Positions 35,601-43,071 of a DNA stretch of 64,000 nucleotides are shown here, piece by piece. The translations under genes were made by a program, and so were the position numbers. A model generated the notes under the pieces. It worked only from the letters and a program-made list of their open reading frames with translations. It was not told where the DNA came from and did not search any database. Positions within the stretch are counted from its first letter, which is position 1, and every line of letters starts with the position of its first letter. The DNA comes from DASVXQ01 sp046727955. Its GTDB lineage: Bacteria; Actinomycetota; CALGFH01. The stretch lies in NCBI GenBank assembly GCA_046727955.1, contig JBKPDO010000170.1, forward strand, positions 1 to 64,000, written 5' to 3'.

Positions 35601-36295
35601 ACCTCGCTGCGACCCGCCAGCAGCCTCTCTACTGCGACGACCTTGGCCTGCGACGGCTGGCCACCTATCTCGGCGTCCCGACCTTTGGGACCGTCGCGCT
35701 GCTCGGCGCTCTCGTCGCCGCCGGCCGGCTTCCCACTGATGCTCTCAGCACGGCGATCGGTGAGCTGGCCCCCTACAGGGTCGTCGACCTTCCCGTCGAC
35801 CCGGCCCGGCTCCGCGCCCTCGCCGTCAAGGAGGGCTGGGCGCCGGTTCCCGCCGCCTACCCCCTCACCCGCCCCGCCATCTGGCAGCAGCACCTTGACA
35901 TCGCCCGTGACTTCTACCAGGAGGGATGCCGCCGTGCCAGCCAGCTCGGCGACGAGGCGCTCACCGGGTGGCTGCAGGCTGCCGCACTAGGGCTCACCCG
36001 CACCGTGGCGACGCCCTACCGGACAACGGTGCTTGGCAGACTGCTGACCGCCACAGTCCTGGGCGTCCACGCCCATCCCGACCGGTTCGCGGTGCTGCTC
36101 ACCGGGGCCCGCCGAGCTGCTACCGAAGTTGAGGCGTCCGACCCGCTGCCCGCCACCGTCCGCGAGCTGTACACCGCGTTCGGCCAGGGGATGGCCCCGG
36201 ACGCTGCCGCACGCCATATGCTGCTGCTGTGCACCGCGTTGCCTGCCGCTGACCGACAATTGGTCACCCGCGTGCTATTGCTCACCGAGGAGTAG
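32654..36295 (+). CDS. Giant helical-repeat protein with C-terminal PIN-like nuclease domain
   Basis: The 1213-residue protein starts at GTG 32654, with GGAGG five bases before it. After a basic N-terminus, about residues 220 to 850 are Ala/Leu-rich helical pairs of TPR type (AYRRAGRPNDAAEVLRRLHE, LDEAWQELRELPPLEPSDAQ). From about 865 a PIN-like fold appears: DGPVVLDTSTLHLAAL gives a first acidic strand. After a helical stretch, PLYCDDLGLRRLATYLGVPT followed by FGTVALLGALVAAGRL gives the paired acids and the typical GVPxxGT turn. PIN domains are metal-dependent RNases. No antitoxin partner is adjacent. As element cargo it may be an effector in conflict or defence; that is inference. The exact family is not recognised. 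Confidence 0.6.
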   Translation: MPIDWTATAGIAGKVLGPLGSLTRRLFRQDWKSRLLREAHKGTRSKALGRLRLVSRRRVRRWLADPTTRDRLAVPGQAGTSEELAAGLRRALAPRRWRWWPALPAADRQTAVTALVPAITRGYLRVQDAGPAADVVDRRAADRHAELTGEVQAVLGVQALPERIPQLPPICKVPLGRLAQQDQALAGRLAQLLTDPSVRPVTIAADLTGSPPDWLGAAPPAAWMVVAEFATAHHHQPAAAVGFERAVAAGASPRAAWLARAALAAHAAEAPAKARALLDGITDHDHPLVRATRAVLDSDWDAVQAAAHDADPADENHWLIELLAANAAGLSGRLDDAIDQLEMILDRDEQASVAALEAARLRVQRISGHASSRWAHDLRRARQLALHARDTRRNWRGPSDQAVALACEASAILNEWPRVLQLAQAPPAGEALDLEAASQRVLRWVAEAAIVRRDTPLAADVIGRIHDESIQARLAAELAAARGEPADQVRAGYERAYELAEDDTQRLAAQQGLASLGVWPLPGFDQVRARDETAADHLAALSDLARGDHAAAIQRLRRWSRSSTPAARLLAEAYRRAGRPNDAAEVLRRLHEQTHNPRDLIDAAFTLDDAGQTTDAGALIKEALTTLPPDAADRQLIRRELIKRAAQDQRWAAVADQVHALRAEGLAEPADRWLLIGAMINQQQLDEAWQELRELPPLEPSDAQQARAWVELHFRHRHITPAIVDRAVDLLARWPDDEALNHAVMQLVLVGGASLELPEATAARARTAVTDILDRFPGHAIQLDATDPNTLVANLRTMLSERHERAAKAVRMITEQSQPYGLLANAAGRLYAEILILRGAGCLPAHPAAPDLAAQEEAAAHTALDGPVVLDTSTLHLAALVPDRWPDLAGAFTSVAFPLPAAADLLATRDLLAQRTTDTLGLDPTTGKLQLLEDTPEHVAELAARAAWMTTQANELDWVPYDRLARLADLDGDRTRPWLAAVDLAATRQQPLYCDDLGLRRLATYLGVPTFGTVALLGALVAAGRLPTDALSTAIGELAPYRVVDLPVDPARLRALAVKEGWAPVPAAYPLTRPAIWQQHLDIARDFYQEGCRRASQLGDEALTGWLQAAALGLTRTVATPYRTTVLGRLLTATVLGVHAHPDRFAVLLTGARRAATEVEASDPLPATVRELYTAFGQGMAPDAAARHMLLLCTALPAADRQLVTRVLLLTEE

Positions 36296-36370
36296 GAACT
36301 TTCTCGACGGACAGCTCGCTCCGGTGACAGTGAACAGCGGACAGCTTTGAACAACCCACATTAGCGGGCG

Positions 36371-36590
36371 ATGGACAACCTCGGCGCGATCGGCGGGCCA
36401 CTGCTGGCGCTCGGCCTGGTCGCCCTGGTCGGGGTGCGCAGTGCGGTGCTGCTGTCGATCATCCCTGGGCTGGGGCTGCGGCGGCAATCGTGTATGCCAA
36501 CCGCCACATCCGCCGCCCGGCCGCACGGGCGCGGGAGCCGATCCGGCTGCGGGTGCGGCCGGTGCTGGCCGCCGGGCGGCCGGGTTCCGC
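36371..36590 (+). pseudogene. MFS transporter fragment
   Basis: MDNLGAIGGPLLALGLVALV followed by GVRSAVLLSIIPGLG is a membrane helix pair typical of MFS proteins. After a frameshift near 36480 comes IVYANRHIRRPAARAREPIR. There is no more of the transporter. A minus-strand stretch at 36700 downward (MKSDAASGLARSRYALVRSL) may be another truncated gene facing it. Confidence 0.55.
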
Positions 36591-36739
36591 TGGGCGATGT
36601 GGCGGGCGACCGCCTCGGGGCTCGGTCGGGCGTAGCGTTCCAGCGAGCGGACCAAGGCGTACCGGGACCGGGCGAGCCCCGAGGCAGCGTCGGACTTCAT
36701 AACAGGGAGATTGGGCGTCAACGGAAGGCCGGTTGGAAC

Positions 36740-37612
36740 ATGTTCACTCAGGCGCGCATCCTCGTCACGAAGACGATTACCCTGGTGGTCGACGTCACGG
36801 ACAGCCCCTCTTGGGACACGCCGTGGCAGGACAGCCAGGCGGGTGAGGAGCTCGTCGCGGAGGAGTCCTGGCCAGGCCGCCCATGGGGATCGTGGCTGGG
36901 CGCGCTGCTGATCGCGCGTTGGGGGCTTCAGGTCGCAGTCGAGGAGGCCAAGGGGTTCCGCGCGATTCTCGATCCGAAGGCTACCTCGTATACCGCCGAC
37001 GTTGTCTGCCGAGCCGTCCTTGAGTCCTCGTCGCTGGCGTGGCTCCTGGAGCCTGCCATCGGCGCAGACAAGCGCCTCGCCCGGTGCCTGGCGTACCGGA
37101 TGGGCAGCGCGCAGCGGACGCTGAACGCCATCAACCACCTCGGTCTCGGCCTGCAGGAGGTTCGTTCGGAATACGGGGAGCTCCCTGACGACGTCGCTGA
37201 CCAGATCGCACGCCTTGGGCTTACGTACAACAAGGGTCCACAGGGTCGACCGATCTGCGATGGGGAGACTTGCCCGAGCTACACCGAACGCGTCGCGGCG
37301 CTGGTCGGCCGGGTCTGGCCGCAACAGAGGATGCCTTATGCGCTGCTGTCCGCGGTCAGCCACAGCCAGGTTCTCGGCCTTACGCGCAGCCTCGTGCAAC
37401 CGCCAGGCGAAGCGAAGACTCGGCGATGGTTTCCAGACGCGCACGGCGCCGCCGTCTGGATCTGGCATGACACCTATCTGGTGCTTGCCGCGCTCACGCT
37501 GTCAGCCGAGCGGGCCGCGAGGTTTCTCAATCTGCCTGAGCAGGTCGAGGCCCTGCGGCACTGGGGTGAGGGGTTCACCCGCGAGATGGTGGCGCTGCGT
37601 CCTACGGACTGA
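36740..37612 (+). CDS. Hypothetical protein, mostly helical
   Basis: I do not recognise this 290-residue protein. It has no signal peptide or clear membrane segment. Helical blocks include WLEPAIGADKRLARCLAYRM-like and VWIWHDTYLVLAALTLSAER sequences. A CDGETCPSYTERV pair of cysteines lies near residue 175, and histidines occur in SAVSHSQVLGL. ATG 36740 is the first start after the MFS relic; its ribosome site is weak. The open frame continues upstream into the relic, so the true start is uncertain. Cargo of the element. Confidence 0.55.
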   Translation: MFTQARILVTKTITLVVDVTDSPSWDTPWQDSQAGEELVAEESWPGRPWGSWLGALLIARWGLQVAVEEAKGFRAILDPKATSYTADVVCRAVLESSSLAWLLEPAIGADKRLARCLAYRMGSAQRTLNAINHLGLGLQEVRSEYGELPDDVADQIARLGLTYNKGPQGRPICDGETCPSYTERVAALVGRVWPQQRMPYALLSAVSHSQVLGLTRSLVQPPGEAKTRRWFPDAHGAAVWIWHDTYLVLAALTLSAERAARFLNLPEQVEALRHWGEGFTREMVALRPTD

Positions 37613-37833
37613 GCCCGGCCTCGACGGTGGCGATGGTATCGCTGGCGCTGGGTCGGTCTGCACCTGACCTACTGGCTGCTGCCCAGCGCGGTCGGGCTCC
37701 CGCTCGTCGCTCGTGCGCTGGCCCGCCACCCGTGGCCTCGCACCTCATTGACCCAACCACACCTAGGCGTCTCATGCGACGTAGATCCTCAACACAACCG
37801 CAGCCTCGGGTTTGCGCAACAGCCTCAGGAGCA
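37613..37833. other. Gene-free gap between convergent genes
   Basis: These 221 bases separate the convergent ends of the hypothetical gene and the XRE regulator gene. I see no coding region with protein-like composition, no terminator with a U-run, and no repeat. Confidence 0.5.
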
Positions 37834-38292
37834 TCAAGGGGCGCGCCGGCGGCGCCGGGCAGGCTGCTCCTCGGCGTCGCCAGCGAACTCGCGGACCATC
37901 TCCTCGAGCTCGGCGACGCGCCGCTCCAGGTCCTCGATCCGCTCCCGGCCCGCCTGCCGGCCGCTGGCGCGGCGCAGGCTCTCCCGGGTCCGCGGTCGCT
38001 GGTCGTAGCGGCCGACCCGCTCGAACATCTCCCGGGCGTCCACGCCGAGGATGCGGGCCAGAGAGACGAGCGTCTCGTCGCGGGGGTTGGGCGTGATCCA
38101 CGGCCCGTCCGTGGTGCGGCGGTAGCCGCCATTCTCGAGCGCGACGAGCGTCTGCACGCCTATGCGGGCCTCACCGGCGAGCCGGGTTCGGGTCATGCCC
38201 CGCTCGACGCGGGCCGCCTCGAGCCAGCGGCCGAAGTCCGTCCAGCGGAGCAGTTCCTCGTGGGACTGCTCCAGGCCATCCCCGGTGCTCAT
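37834..38292 (-). CDS. XRE-type regulator with C-terminal coiled coil, probable element repressor
   Basis: The 152-residue protein has an HTH at about residues 15 to 80: FGRWLEAARVERGMTRTRLA, GEARIGVQTLVALENGGYR. A charged helix follows (RIEDLERRVAELEEMVREFA) that should dimerise. ATG 38292 has GAGGA eight bases upstream. An inverted repeat 20 bases before its start recurs almost exactly between the excisionase and integrase genes of this element. It therefore probably represses itself and integration/excision. It is divergent from the HD-domain gene. Confidence 0.75.
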   Translation of the reverse strand: MSTGDGLEQSHEELLRWTDFGRWLEAARVERGMTRTRLAGEARIGVQTLVALENGGYRRTTDGPWITPNPRDETLVSLARILGVDAREMFERVGRYDQRPRTRESLRRASGRQAGRERIEDLERRVAELEEMVREFAGDAEEQPARRRRRAP

Positions 38293-38311
38293 CAAACCGT
38301 CCTCGCTCGGT

Positions 38312-38338
38312 CGATCACTGGAGGTTAGCGGTGATCAG
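38312..38338. promoter_or_regulatory. Element operator 1
   Basis: CGATCACTG, four bases, TTAG, one base, then GGTGATC: arms GATCAC and GTGATC face each other 12 bases apart. The same string, three bases shorter in the middle, occurs at 52997 to 53019. It lies just upstream of the XRE gene in the divergent promoter region with the HD gene. Confidence 0.7.
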
Positions 38339-38477
38339 CATACGTGAACCACCGTGAATCGGGGAGTATCGCTAGGATCGCCTACAGCCCGTGCTGAGTG
38401 AGCACCTGGCGCCCTCGCGCCGTCTGAGGGCCCTTCACGCGCCCCGCGTCTCCCCCGCCGCCGGGTATCGTGTCCCC

Positions 38478-39026
38478 ATGGCGCTTGTTCGGTGGGCACG
38501 CAGCCACGCCGAGGACCTGTTGGTCCCGCTCGGCGCTCGCTGGCTGCACGTCCAGGCGGTCGCCGAGCGGGCCCGCCGGGTCGCTGGCATGCTACCCGAA
38601 GGCGACCAGAACATGCTGATCGCCGCCGCCTGGTTGCATGACATCGGCTACGCCCCGATGCTGGCGGCCACGGGGCTTCACCCACTGGACGGCGCCCGGC
38701 ACCTGGAGGACCTGGGAGTCGATCGCCGGCTCTGCTGCCTGGTCGCGCACCACTCGGGCGCCTGGTTCGAAGCCGAGGAACGCGGACTCGCGGCCGAGCT
38801 CGGCGCCTTCGACCAGGAGCACGGGCCCGTCATGGACGCGCTGATCTACGCCGACATGACCACGGGGCCAAGTGGGGAGCCGCTCGATTTCGAGGCGCGC
38901 ATTGCGGAGATCCTCGGCCGCTACCCGCCGGACCATCCGGTACACCGGGCGATCAGCCGGTCCCGCCTGGTGCTCGCTGCGGCGGTCGAGCGGACGGCCC
39001 AGCAGCTTGCCGCTCAGCCGATATAG
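38478..39026 (+). CDS. HD-domain phosphohydrolase
   Basis: This 182-residue protein has an HD fold: HVQAVAERARRVAGMLPEGD gives the first His, AAWLHDIGYAP the HD pair, LVAHHSGAWFEAEERGL further His residues, and ALIYADMTTGP the last Asp. Members hydrolyse nucleotides or phosphate esters with a metal ion. Similar proteins in mobile elements are sometimes dNTPases, but the substrate is unknown. Its last 13 bases overlap the convergent Nudix gene. Confidence 0.8.
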   Translation: MALVRWARSHAEDLLVPLGARWLHVQAVAERARRVAGMLPEGDQNMLIAAAWLHDIGYAPMLAATGLHPLDGARHLEDLGVDRRLCCLVAHHSGAWFEAEERGLAAELGAFDQEHGPVMDALIYADMTTGPSGEPLDFEARIAEILGRYPPDHPVHRAISRSRLVLAAAVERTAQQLAAQPI

Positions 39027-39484
39027 GGCACGGGGCGCCGCTCGAGGTAGTGCTGGATCCGAAGCCACATCGAGGGGTGCATGTTCAGCTGGCTAAGCTC
39101 CGCCGGAGCGACGTAGCGAACCTCCTTGGTCTCGCTGCTGGTGCGCAGCTCCCCTCCGATGGTCCGCGTGGTGAAGCAGATGGAGCACTGCTGACGGACC
39201 TCGCCATCGTCGTAGGCCATGACGTGATGGGGGTTGGTGTAGATCCCCACAACGCCTGTGACCTCGACCTTGATCCCCGTCTCCTCCAGGACCTCGCGGA
39301 CGACCGTCTCGGCCATGTACTCGCCCAAATCCATCCCGCCGCCGGGGAGCGCCCACAGGTCATTGTCGGTCTTGTGGACCAAGAGCAGCTCACCGCGGTC
39401 GTTGACCACAATCGCGGTGACCGAGGGAACGATGCTGTTCGCCGGCGGCGCCGCCGGGTCGTTGTAGTAGTCGATGCGAGCCAT
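39014..39484 (-). CDS. Nudix hydrolase
   Basis: The 156-residue protein carries a complete Nudix box: GGGMDLGEYMAETVVREVLE then ETGI (G-x5-E-x7-RE-x2-EE-x-G). The fold is confirmed by LLVHKTDNDLWALPGGG before it and FTTRTIGGELRTSSETKEV after. It cleaves a nucleoside diphosphate linked to another group; the substrate is unknown. It lies ten bases downstream of the HTH regulator gene and is likely co-transcribed with it. Confidence 0.9.
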   Translation of the reverse strand: MARIDYYNDPAAPPANSIVPSVTAIVVNDRGELLLVHKTDNDLWALPGGGMDLGEYMAETVVREVLEETGIKVEVTGVVGIYTNPHHVMAYDDGEVRQQCSICFTTRTIGGELRTSSETKEVRYVAPAELSQLNMHPSMWLRIQHYLERRPVPYIG

Positions 39485-39493
39485 AAGCGAACC

Positions 39494-40237
39494 TCACGGG
39501 GTAACGGGCTTGGCCAGCTCCCAGACGCGATCAAAGGAGGCGAGGTAATGACGGAACAGTCGGCCGCCCGGGAGCTGGCGCAGGTGTAGGACGGGAGACT
39601 GCGCCGCCGGCGCCCCGTAAGCATGGGCGTTCACCAGCATGTCGTCATCGAACCGGAAGATCGAGTTGTAGAGCGCCGTGGCGTGAAAGCGTGTCTCGAC
39701 ATCGGCCGCCTCAAGCGCTGACCGCAGGTAGGTCAGGCTGAGACGGATGCGCCCGGCCATGCCCTCGCCGATGCCCTCCTCCTCCCCGCGCAGGCGCACC
39801 GCGTCGGAGGCTGGATCGCCAAGCGCGAACCGCACGCAGACCCCATCCCGGGCCTTGTCGATGAGCGTCCGGGCGAGGTCAGGATGTCCGTCCGGGAGGA
39901 ACAGCCCGGCGTACACGAGCACGTCCAGGTGCTCGCTGGCGCTTTCGATGAGGGCGTGCCAGAGGGTGTCCGGGACGGCGCCCCGGTTGGGGTAGAGGGT
40001 GACGAGCTCGGCTTCGCTGGCAGACCTGACCCGGACGCCATCCAGGACCTCGGGCCAGAGGTAGGACTCCTCAGCCCGCAGCAGCGCCGCGACAAGCTCG
40101 CGGTGTCGTCGGTGCGGGAGCCTGCCCGTTGAGATCCAGCGCTCAACGGTCTTGCGGTCGACGCTGAGCCTACCGGCCACATCGCCGATGCTCAGCTGAG
40201 CTGCTGCGATGCAGCCCCGGAGTCGTTCGTTCCCCAT
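39494..40237 (-). CDS. HTH regulator with C-terminal PLD-like sensor domain
   Basis: The 247-residue protein has an N-terminal HTH (LRGCIAAAQLSIGDVAGRLS then VDRKTVERWISTGRLPHRRH). A domain of about 170 residues follows, with HLDVLVYAGLFLPDG and later FHATALYNSIFRFDDDMLVN. This resembles the catalytically empty phospholipase-D-like domains (DUF5919-type) found in actinobacterial regulators often beside Nudix genes. The HKD motif is absent, so it likely senses a ligand. It pairs with the Nudix gene downstream, possibly as a metabolite-controlled module. Start ATG 40237 with GAGG upstream. Confidence 0.7.
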   Translation of the reverse strand: MGNERLRGCIAAAQLSIGDVAGRLSVDRKTVERWISTGRLPHRRHRELVAALLRAEESYLWPEVLDGVRVRSASEAELVTLYPNRGAVPDTLWHALIESASEHLDVLVYAGLFLPDGHPDLARTLIDKARDGVCVRFALGDPASDAVRLRGEEEGIGEGMAGRIRLSLTYLRSALEAADVETRFHATALYNSIFRFDDDMLVNAHAYGAPAAQSPVLHLRQLPGGRLFRHYLASFDRVWELAKPVTP

Positions 40238-40493
40238 GCTCCCGCCTCGGGACGTTTGAGGACTCAGAGACGTTCTGATCGTCCCATGGGTGCAGTTTCG
40301 GCGTCCACGCTGCCTCCCCGATTCTGGACCAACCCCCGGACATAACCGGAACAGCGGTAGCGCGCTGGTCACGCCTGTCCGATTCGAACGGCCCACGGTG
40401 CGCGCTACCGCCCGTGGGCCCTTTGCATGGAGGAGGCGTCGGCCCGTGAGCGTCGGCGAGCGCATCCAAGTCCAGCATCTTGCCTCGTGGCGC
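40238..40493. other. Non-coding gap with a strong hairpin and a tRNA-like relic
   Basis: GGCCCACGG and CCGTGGGCC form a perfect nine-base stem (about 40391 to 40423), followed on the plus strand by CCTTTG; it could end transcription of genes to the left. The minus strand across the same DNA has TTCGAAT flanked by a near-paired stem. An AGGCGTG arm then ACCA matches GACGCCT about 72 bases away except for one end base. The D and anticodon arms do not fold, so I do not call a tRNA. Confidence 0.4.
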
Positions 40494-40691
40494 CTACTCG
40501 GTCGGCCGGGTTGCTTCCCGCTCGGAGAGCCATGCATCGAGTGTCGCTCGGCGATAGAGCACCTTGCGGCCGCTCTTGATGAAGGCCGGGCCAGTCTCCA
40601 GGCGGCGCCAGCGCCGCAGGGTGGGCACCGAGCAGCGAAGCAGCGCGGCCGTCTCCTGCTCGGTGAGCAGTTCGGCACTCTGCTGACCCAT
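40494..40691 (-). CDS. Small helix-turn-helix (excisionase/MerR-like) protein
   Basis: A 65-residue DNA-binding protein: LLTEQETAALLRCSVPTLRR, WRRLETGPAFIKSGRKVLYR and AWLSERE. This is the HTH_17 fold used by recombination directionality factors and small plasmid regulators. GAGGG precedes the ATG. It is divergent from the main plus-strand element operon across a promoter with GTGATC repeats, so it may control that operon. A second similar gene lies next to the integrase. Confidence 0.8.
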   Translation of the reverse strand: MGQQSAELLTEQETAALLRCSVPTLRRWRRLETGPAFIKSGRKVLYRRATLDAWLSEREATRPTE

Positions 40692-40703
40692 ACGCAGTTC
40701 CCT

Positions 40704-40745
40704 CGTGATCGCGGGTTGACTTCTGTGATCACGAATGATAGCGTA
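40704..40745 (+). promoter_or_regulatory. Divergent promoter of the core element operon
   Basis: TTGACT at 40715, followed 17 bases later by TAGCGT, makes a plausible plus-strand promoter. CGTGATC (40704 to 40710) and GTGATCACG (40725 to 40733) flank the -35. The GTGATC arms match those of the two element operators, though the middle differs. Assignment is by eye. Confidence 0.45.
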
Positions 40746-40832
40746 CGCACGTCGGAATTGGAAGTGCCCCGGCGGCGAACAACGCGACTGGCATCGCGCG
40801 CCACCCCGGGGCCGGCACCAAGGAGTAGCCCC

Positions 40833-41135
40833 TTGGTACGGCGCCAGCCTACTGCGCCGCGCGTCCTGGCCGTCAACGGCCAGGACCCGGCACTCTACCA
40901 GCGGTTCGAGGCCATCGGCCGCCCGCTTGGTCCCGTCACTCACTGCCGCGTCAGCCTCGGCCCCGGTCAGCGCTGGGTGGACTTCGACCACCAGCCCACC
41001 GAGGCCGAGCTGCGCGCCCTGGTCGACCCCGAGCGCTCCGAGCAGGACGACTTCCAGATCGAGGAGCGCCTGACCCGCGAGCACTTCGACCCCGGCATGG
41101 ACAACGGCGAGCCGGGGGGCGGTGAGGACTGGTGA
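40833..41135 (+). CDS. Hypothetical element protein
   Basis: I do not recognise this 100-residue acidic protein (VLAVNGQDPALYQRFEAIGR, WVDFDHQPTEAELRALVDPE). I chose TTG 40833 because AAGGAG lies eight bases before it. It is the first gene of a run of eight overlapping genes; its stop overlaps the next GTG by four bases. Probably cytosolic. Confidence 0.5.
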   Translation: MVRRQPTAPRVLAVNGQDPALYQRFEAIGRPLGPVTHCRVSLGPGQRWVDFDHQPTEAELRALVDPERSEQDDFQIEERLTREHFDPGMDNGEPGGGEDW

Positions 41136-41347
41136 CCGTCGCTCGCAACGGCCGCGCCCGGCCCACCAGCCAGCGCCAGCCGGCCCCGGCCGCGCCCGCT
41201 GACGACTACGCACCGATCGTCGGCGGCATGGTTGCCTGCCGGAAATGCGCAGCGCTGTTGCTCGACACCCGGCCCGCCCGGGACCAGCACACCGCGTTCC
41301 ACCAGTCCCTGCGGAAGATGTGGGACGCCCTCGGGGGCCGGTCATGA
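41132..41347 (+). CDS. Small zinc-finger-like protein
   Basis: The 71-residue product contains VACRKCAALLLDTRPARDQH followed by TAFH. This is a CxxC...HxxxH arrangement like a single classical zinc finger. The N-terminus is basic and disordered. It overlaps both neighbours by four bases. A DNA-binding or adaptor role is guesswork. Confidence 0.6.
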   Translation: MTVARNGRARPTSQRQPAPAAPADDYAPIVGGMVACRKCAALLLDTRPARDQHTAFHQSLRKMWDALGGRS

Positions 41348-41544
41348 GCCCCGAGGAGCGCCTCGACGCGCTCGAGCGCGAGAACCAGCGCCTATACGAC
41401 GTCCTGGAGCGCCTCATGGTCGCCGTCGAGCGCCTGGCCGGCATCGAGCCGCCACCACAACCCACGATGCCCCGGCGGCCGTGCCGCGGCCCGCTTCCCC
41501 ACCGGCGCGCGCGAGGCGGTGGCCGGGAGATCCAGGCCCTATGA
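41344..41544 (+). CDS. Small coiled-coil protein
   Basis: The 66-residue product starts MSPEERLDALERENQRLYDV LERLMVAVERLAG, a leucine-heptad helix, followed by a basic proline-rich tail. It overlaps its neighbours by ATGA at both ends. Function unknown; short coiled-coil proteins upstream of whiB are common in actinobacterial mobile elements. Confidence 0.55.
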   Translation: MSPEERLDALERENQRLYDVLERLMVAVERLAGIEPPPQPTMPRRPCRGPLPHRRARGGGREIQAL

Positions 41545-41816
41545 CCGCCATGCTGCGCTCCCCCGTCCTCAGCACGGCCCGCTGGCGGGACCGGGCGGCC
41601 TGCGCGGCACCTGGCGTCGACCCGGAGTGGTTCTTCCCCGCTCCCGGCCAGCAGGGCAAGCACGCCAAGCGGATCTGTGCCCGCTGCCCCGTCAAGGCCG
41701 AGTGCCTGGCCGACGCGCTCGCCGTCCCGGAAGCAGACGACCACGGCGTCCGCGGCGGGCTGACCGCCCGGGAGCGCCTCCGGCTTCGCCGCGAGCCCGC
41801 GGGGCGTGCCCGGTGA
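41541..41816 (+). CDS. WhiB-family iron-sulfur regulator
   Basis: The 91-residue protein has the four cysteines of the [4Fe-4S] site: ACAAPGVDPEWFFP, then ICARCPVKAECLADAL (CxxCxxxxxC). The GVRGGLTARERLRLRR turn and basic tail bind sigma factor and DNA. WhiB proteins bind the primary sigma factor and tune transcription. Copies on phages and mobile elements can interfere with host WhiB function. It overlaps both neighbours by four bases. Confidence 0.92.
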   Translation: MTAMLRSPVLSTARWRDRAACAAPGVDPEWFFPAPGQQGKHAKRICARCPVKAECLADALAVPEADDHGVRGGLTARERLRLRREPAGRAR

Positions 41817-42466
41817 CCGCCGCCGAGCTCCTCTCCCCCGCCGCCGGGGTCAAGCCGGTGCACCGAGTCGAGTGCGCATGCGGCTGGGTGGGCTACCGCC
41901 TCAACCCCTGGGGCCGCGACTGCCCGGCCTGTGGCACCGACGGGTCCAAGCTGCGGCCGGTGTGGCTGGCCGGTTGTGCGCCCCGGCGTGGCCGCTGCTG
42001 CTACCTGGCGGAGATCTGGCCCCCCTACCAGCACGCCTCCCATTACCTCGGCTTCACCACGGACCTGCGCCGGCGCTGGCCCGAGCACCTGGCCGGCGGC
42101 TACGACCCCACCACCCACAAGAACCACGGCAACGGCTCGCGGCTGCTGGCCGCCGCGCTGCACGCCGGCTGCCAGGTCGAGCTGGTCCGCGTCTGGCACG
42201 GCCAGCAGGCCCGCGCGCTCGAGCAGCGCCTCAAGCAGCGCCGCAAGCCCAACGCCGGCTCGCTGCGCGCCGGCGCCGCCCGCAGCCTCAAGCCGCTGTG
42301 CCCGGTGTGCAGCCCGGACGGCTGGTGGCGCCGCTACCCGGACCTGCCCGACCCTCCCCCGCCGCCGCGGCCGCGCCGGTTCGTGCCTGACCCGGAGGTG
42401 TGGGACGCCGACGCCGAGTGGGACCAGACGTTCCCGGAGCTCGCGTACGGCGGGGGTGCGCCGTGA
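41813..42466 (+). CDS. GIY-YIG-like endonuclease domain protein
   Basis: The 217-residue protein starts with a CxC...CPxC zinc ribbon (residues 20 to 45). A domain with CCYLAEIW, HYLGFTTDLRRRWPEHLAGG and LVRVWHGQQARALEQRLKQR follows. YL...YxGxTxxLxxRxxxH and the later Glu in the helix match the GIY-YIG nuclease plan, although the first motif is diverged. A CPVCSPDGWWRRYP ribbon ends it. It could be a nicking or homing-like enzyme of the element. Inserted in the overlapping operon. Confidence 0.6.
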   Translation: MTAAELLSPAAGVKPVHRVECACGWVGYRLNPWGRDCPACGTDGSKLRPVWLAGCAPRRGRCCYLAEIWPPYQHASHYLGFTTDLRRRWPEHLAGGYDPTTHKNHGNGSRLLAAALHAGCQVELVRVWHGQQARALEQRLKQRRKPNAGSLRAGAARSLKPLCPVCSPDGWWRRYPDLPDPPPPPRPRRFVPDPEVWDADAEWDQTFPELAYGGGAP

Positions 42467-43071
42467 ACGGCTACCAGTGGGGGCCGCCGACCCGATGGGG
42501 GCCGCCGCCGATGGGCCGTTCCGGGCCGCCAGTCGGGGCGCTGCTGCTCGTGGCGGTCGTGGTGGTGTTCCTGTACGGCTGGAAGCTCGCCCCCGCCGCC
42601 GGTCGCGCGTGGGCGGACCTCCAGACCGGCCACGCCCCGTTCACCCTCCGGCTCCCCAAGGTCACCCTCCCCAAGCTCCCCGAGCCTCGGCCGCCCACCG
42701 CCAGCGGGGGGAGCCGCGCGGCGGTCGCCTACGCCAAGGGCCAGCTCGGCAAGCCCTACATGTGGGGCGCCAACGGCCCTGGCGCGTTCGACTGCTCGGG
42801 CCTGGCCTTCCGCGCCTGGCAGGCCGCCGGGCTCGGCTGGCCCGACATGACCGCCGCAGCGCAGTACGCCTGGCTCCGGTCGCGCGGTGCCACCATCCCC
42901 GGGCCGCCCGCCCCGAGTGATCTCGTCTTCTACGGCGACCCCATCGGGCACGTGGCGATCGTCAGCGCGCCCGGCCAGATGATCGAGGCGCCCGGCCAGG
43001 GCGAGCAGATCCACCAAGTCCCGGTCCGCAGCGGTTACCGCGCCGCCCGGCCCGGCAGGGCGGCGCGGTGA
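42463..43071 (+). CDS. NlpC/P60 cell-wall peptidase
   Basis: This 202-residue protein has one N-terminal membrane segment (ALLLVAVVVVFLYGWKLA), a proline-rich spacer and an NlpC/P60 domain. The catalytic cysteine is in GAFDCSGLAFRAW and the histidine in GHVAIVS. It cuts peptide cross-links of peptidoglycan outside the membrane. It overlaps the transglycosylase gene by four bases; the two together could open the wall for DNA transfer, as in conjugative systems. Confidence 0.9.
   Translation: MNGYQWGPPTRWGPPPMGRSGPPVGALLLVAVVVVFLYGWKLAPAAGRAWADLQTGHAPFTLRLPKVTLPKLPEPRPPTASGGSRAAVAYAKGQLGKPYMWGANGPGAFDCSGLAFRAWQAAGLGWPDMTAAAQYAWLRSRGATIPGPPAPSDLVFYGDPIGHVAIVSAPGQMIEAPGQGEQIHQVPVRSGYRAARPGRAAR

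Noticed and set aside
40370..40450. An intact tRNA gene
   Set aside because: The D and anticodon arms do not fold and the T-stem has a mismatch; reported only as a relic.
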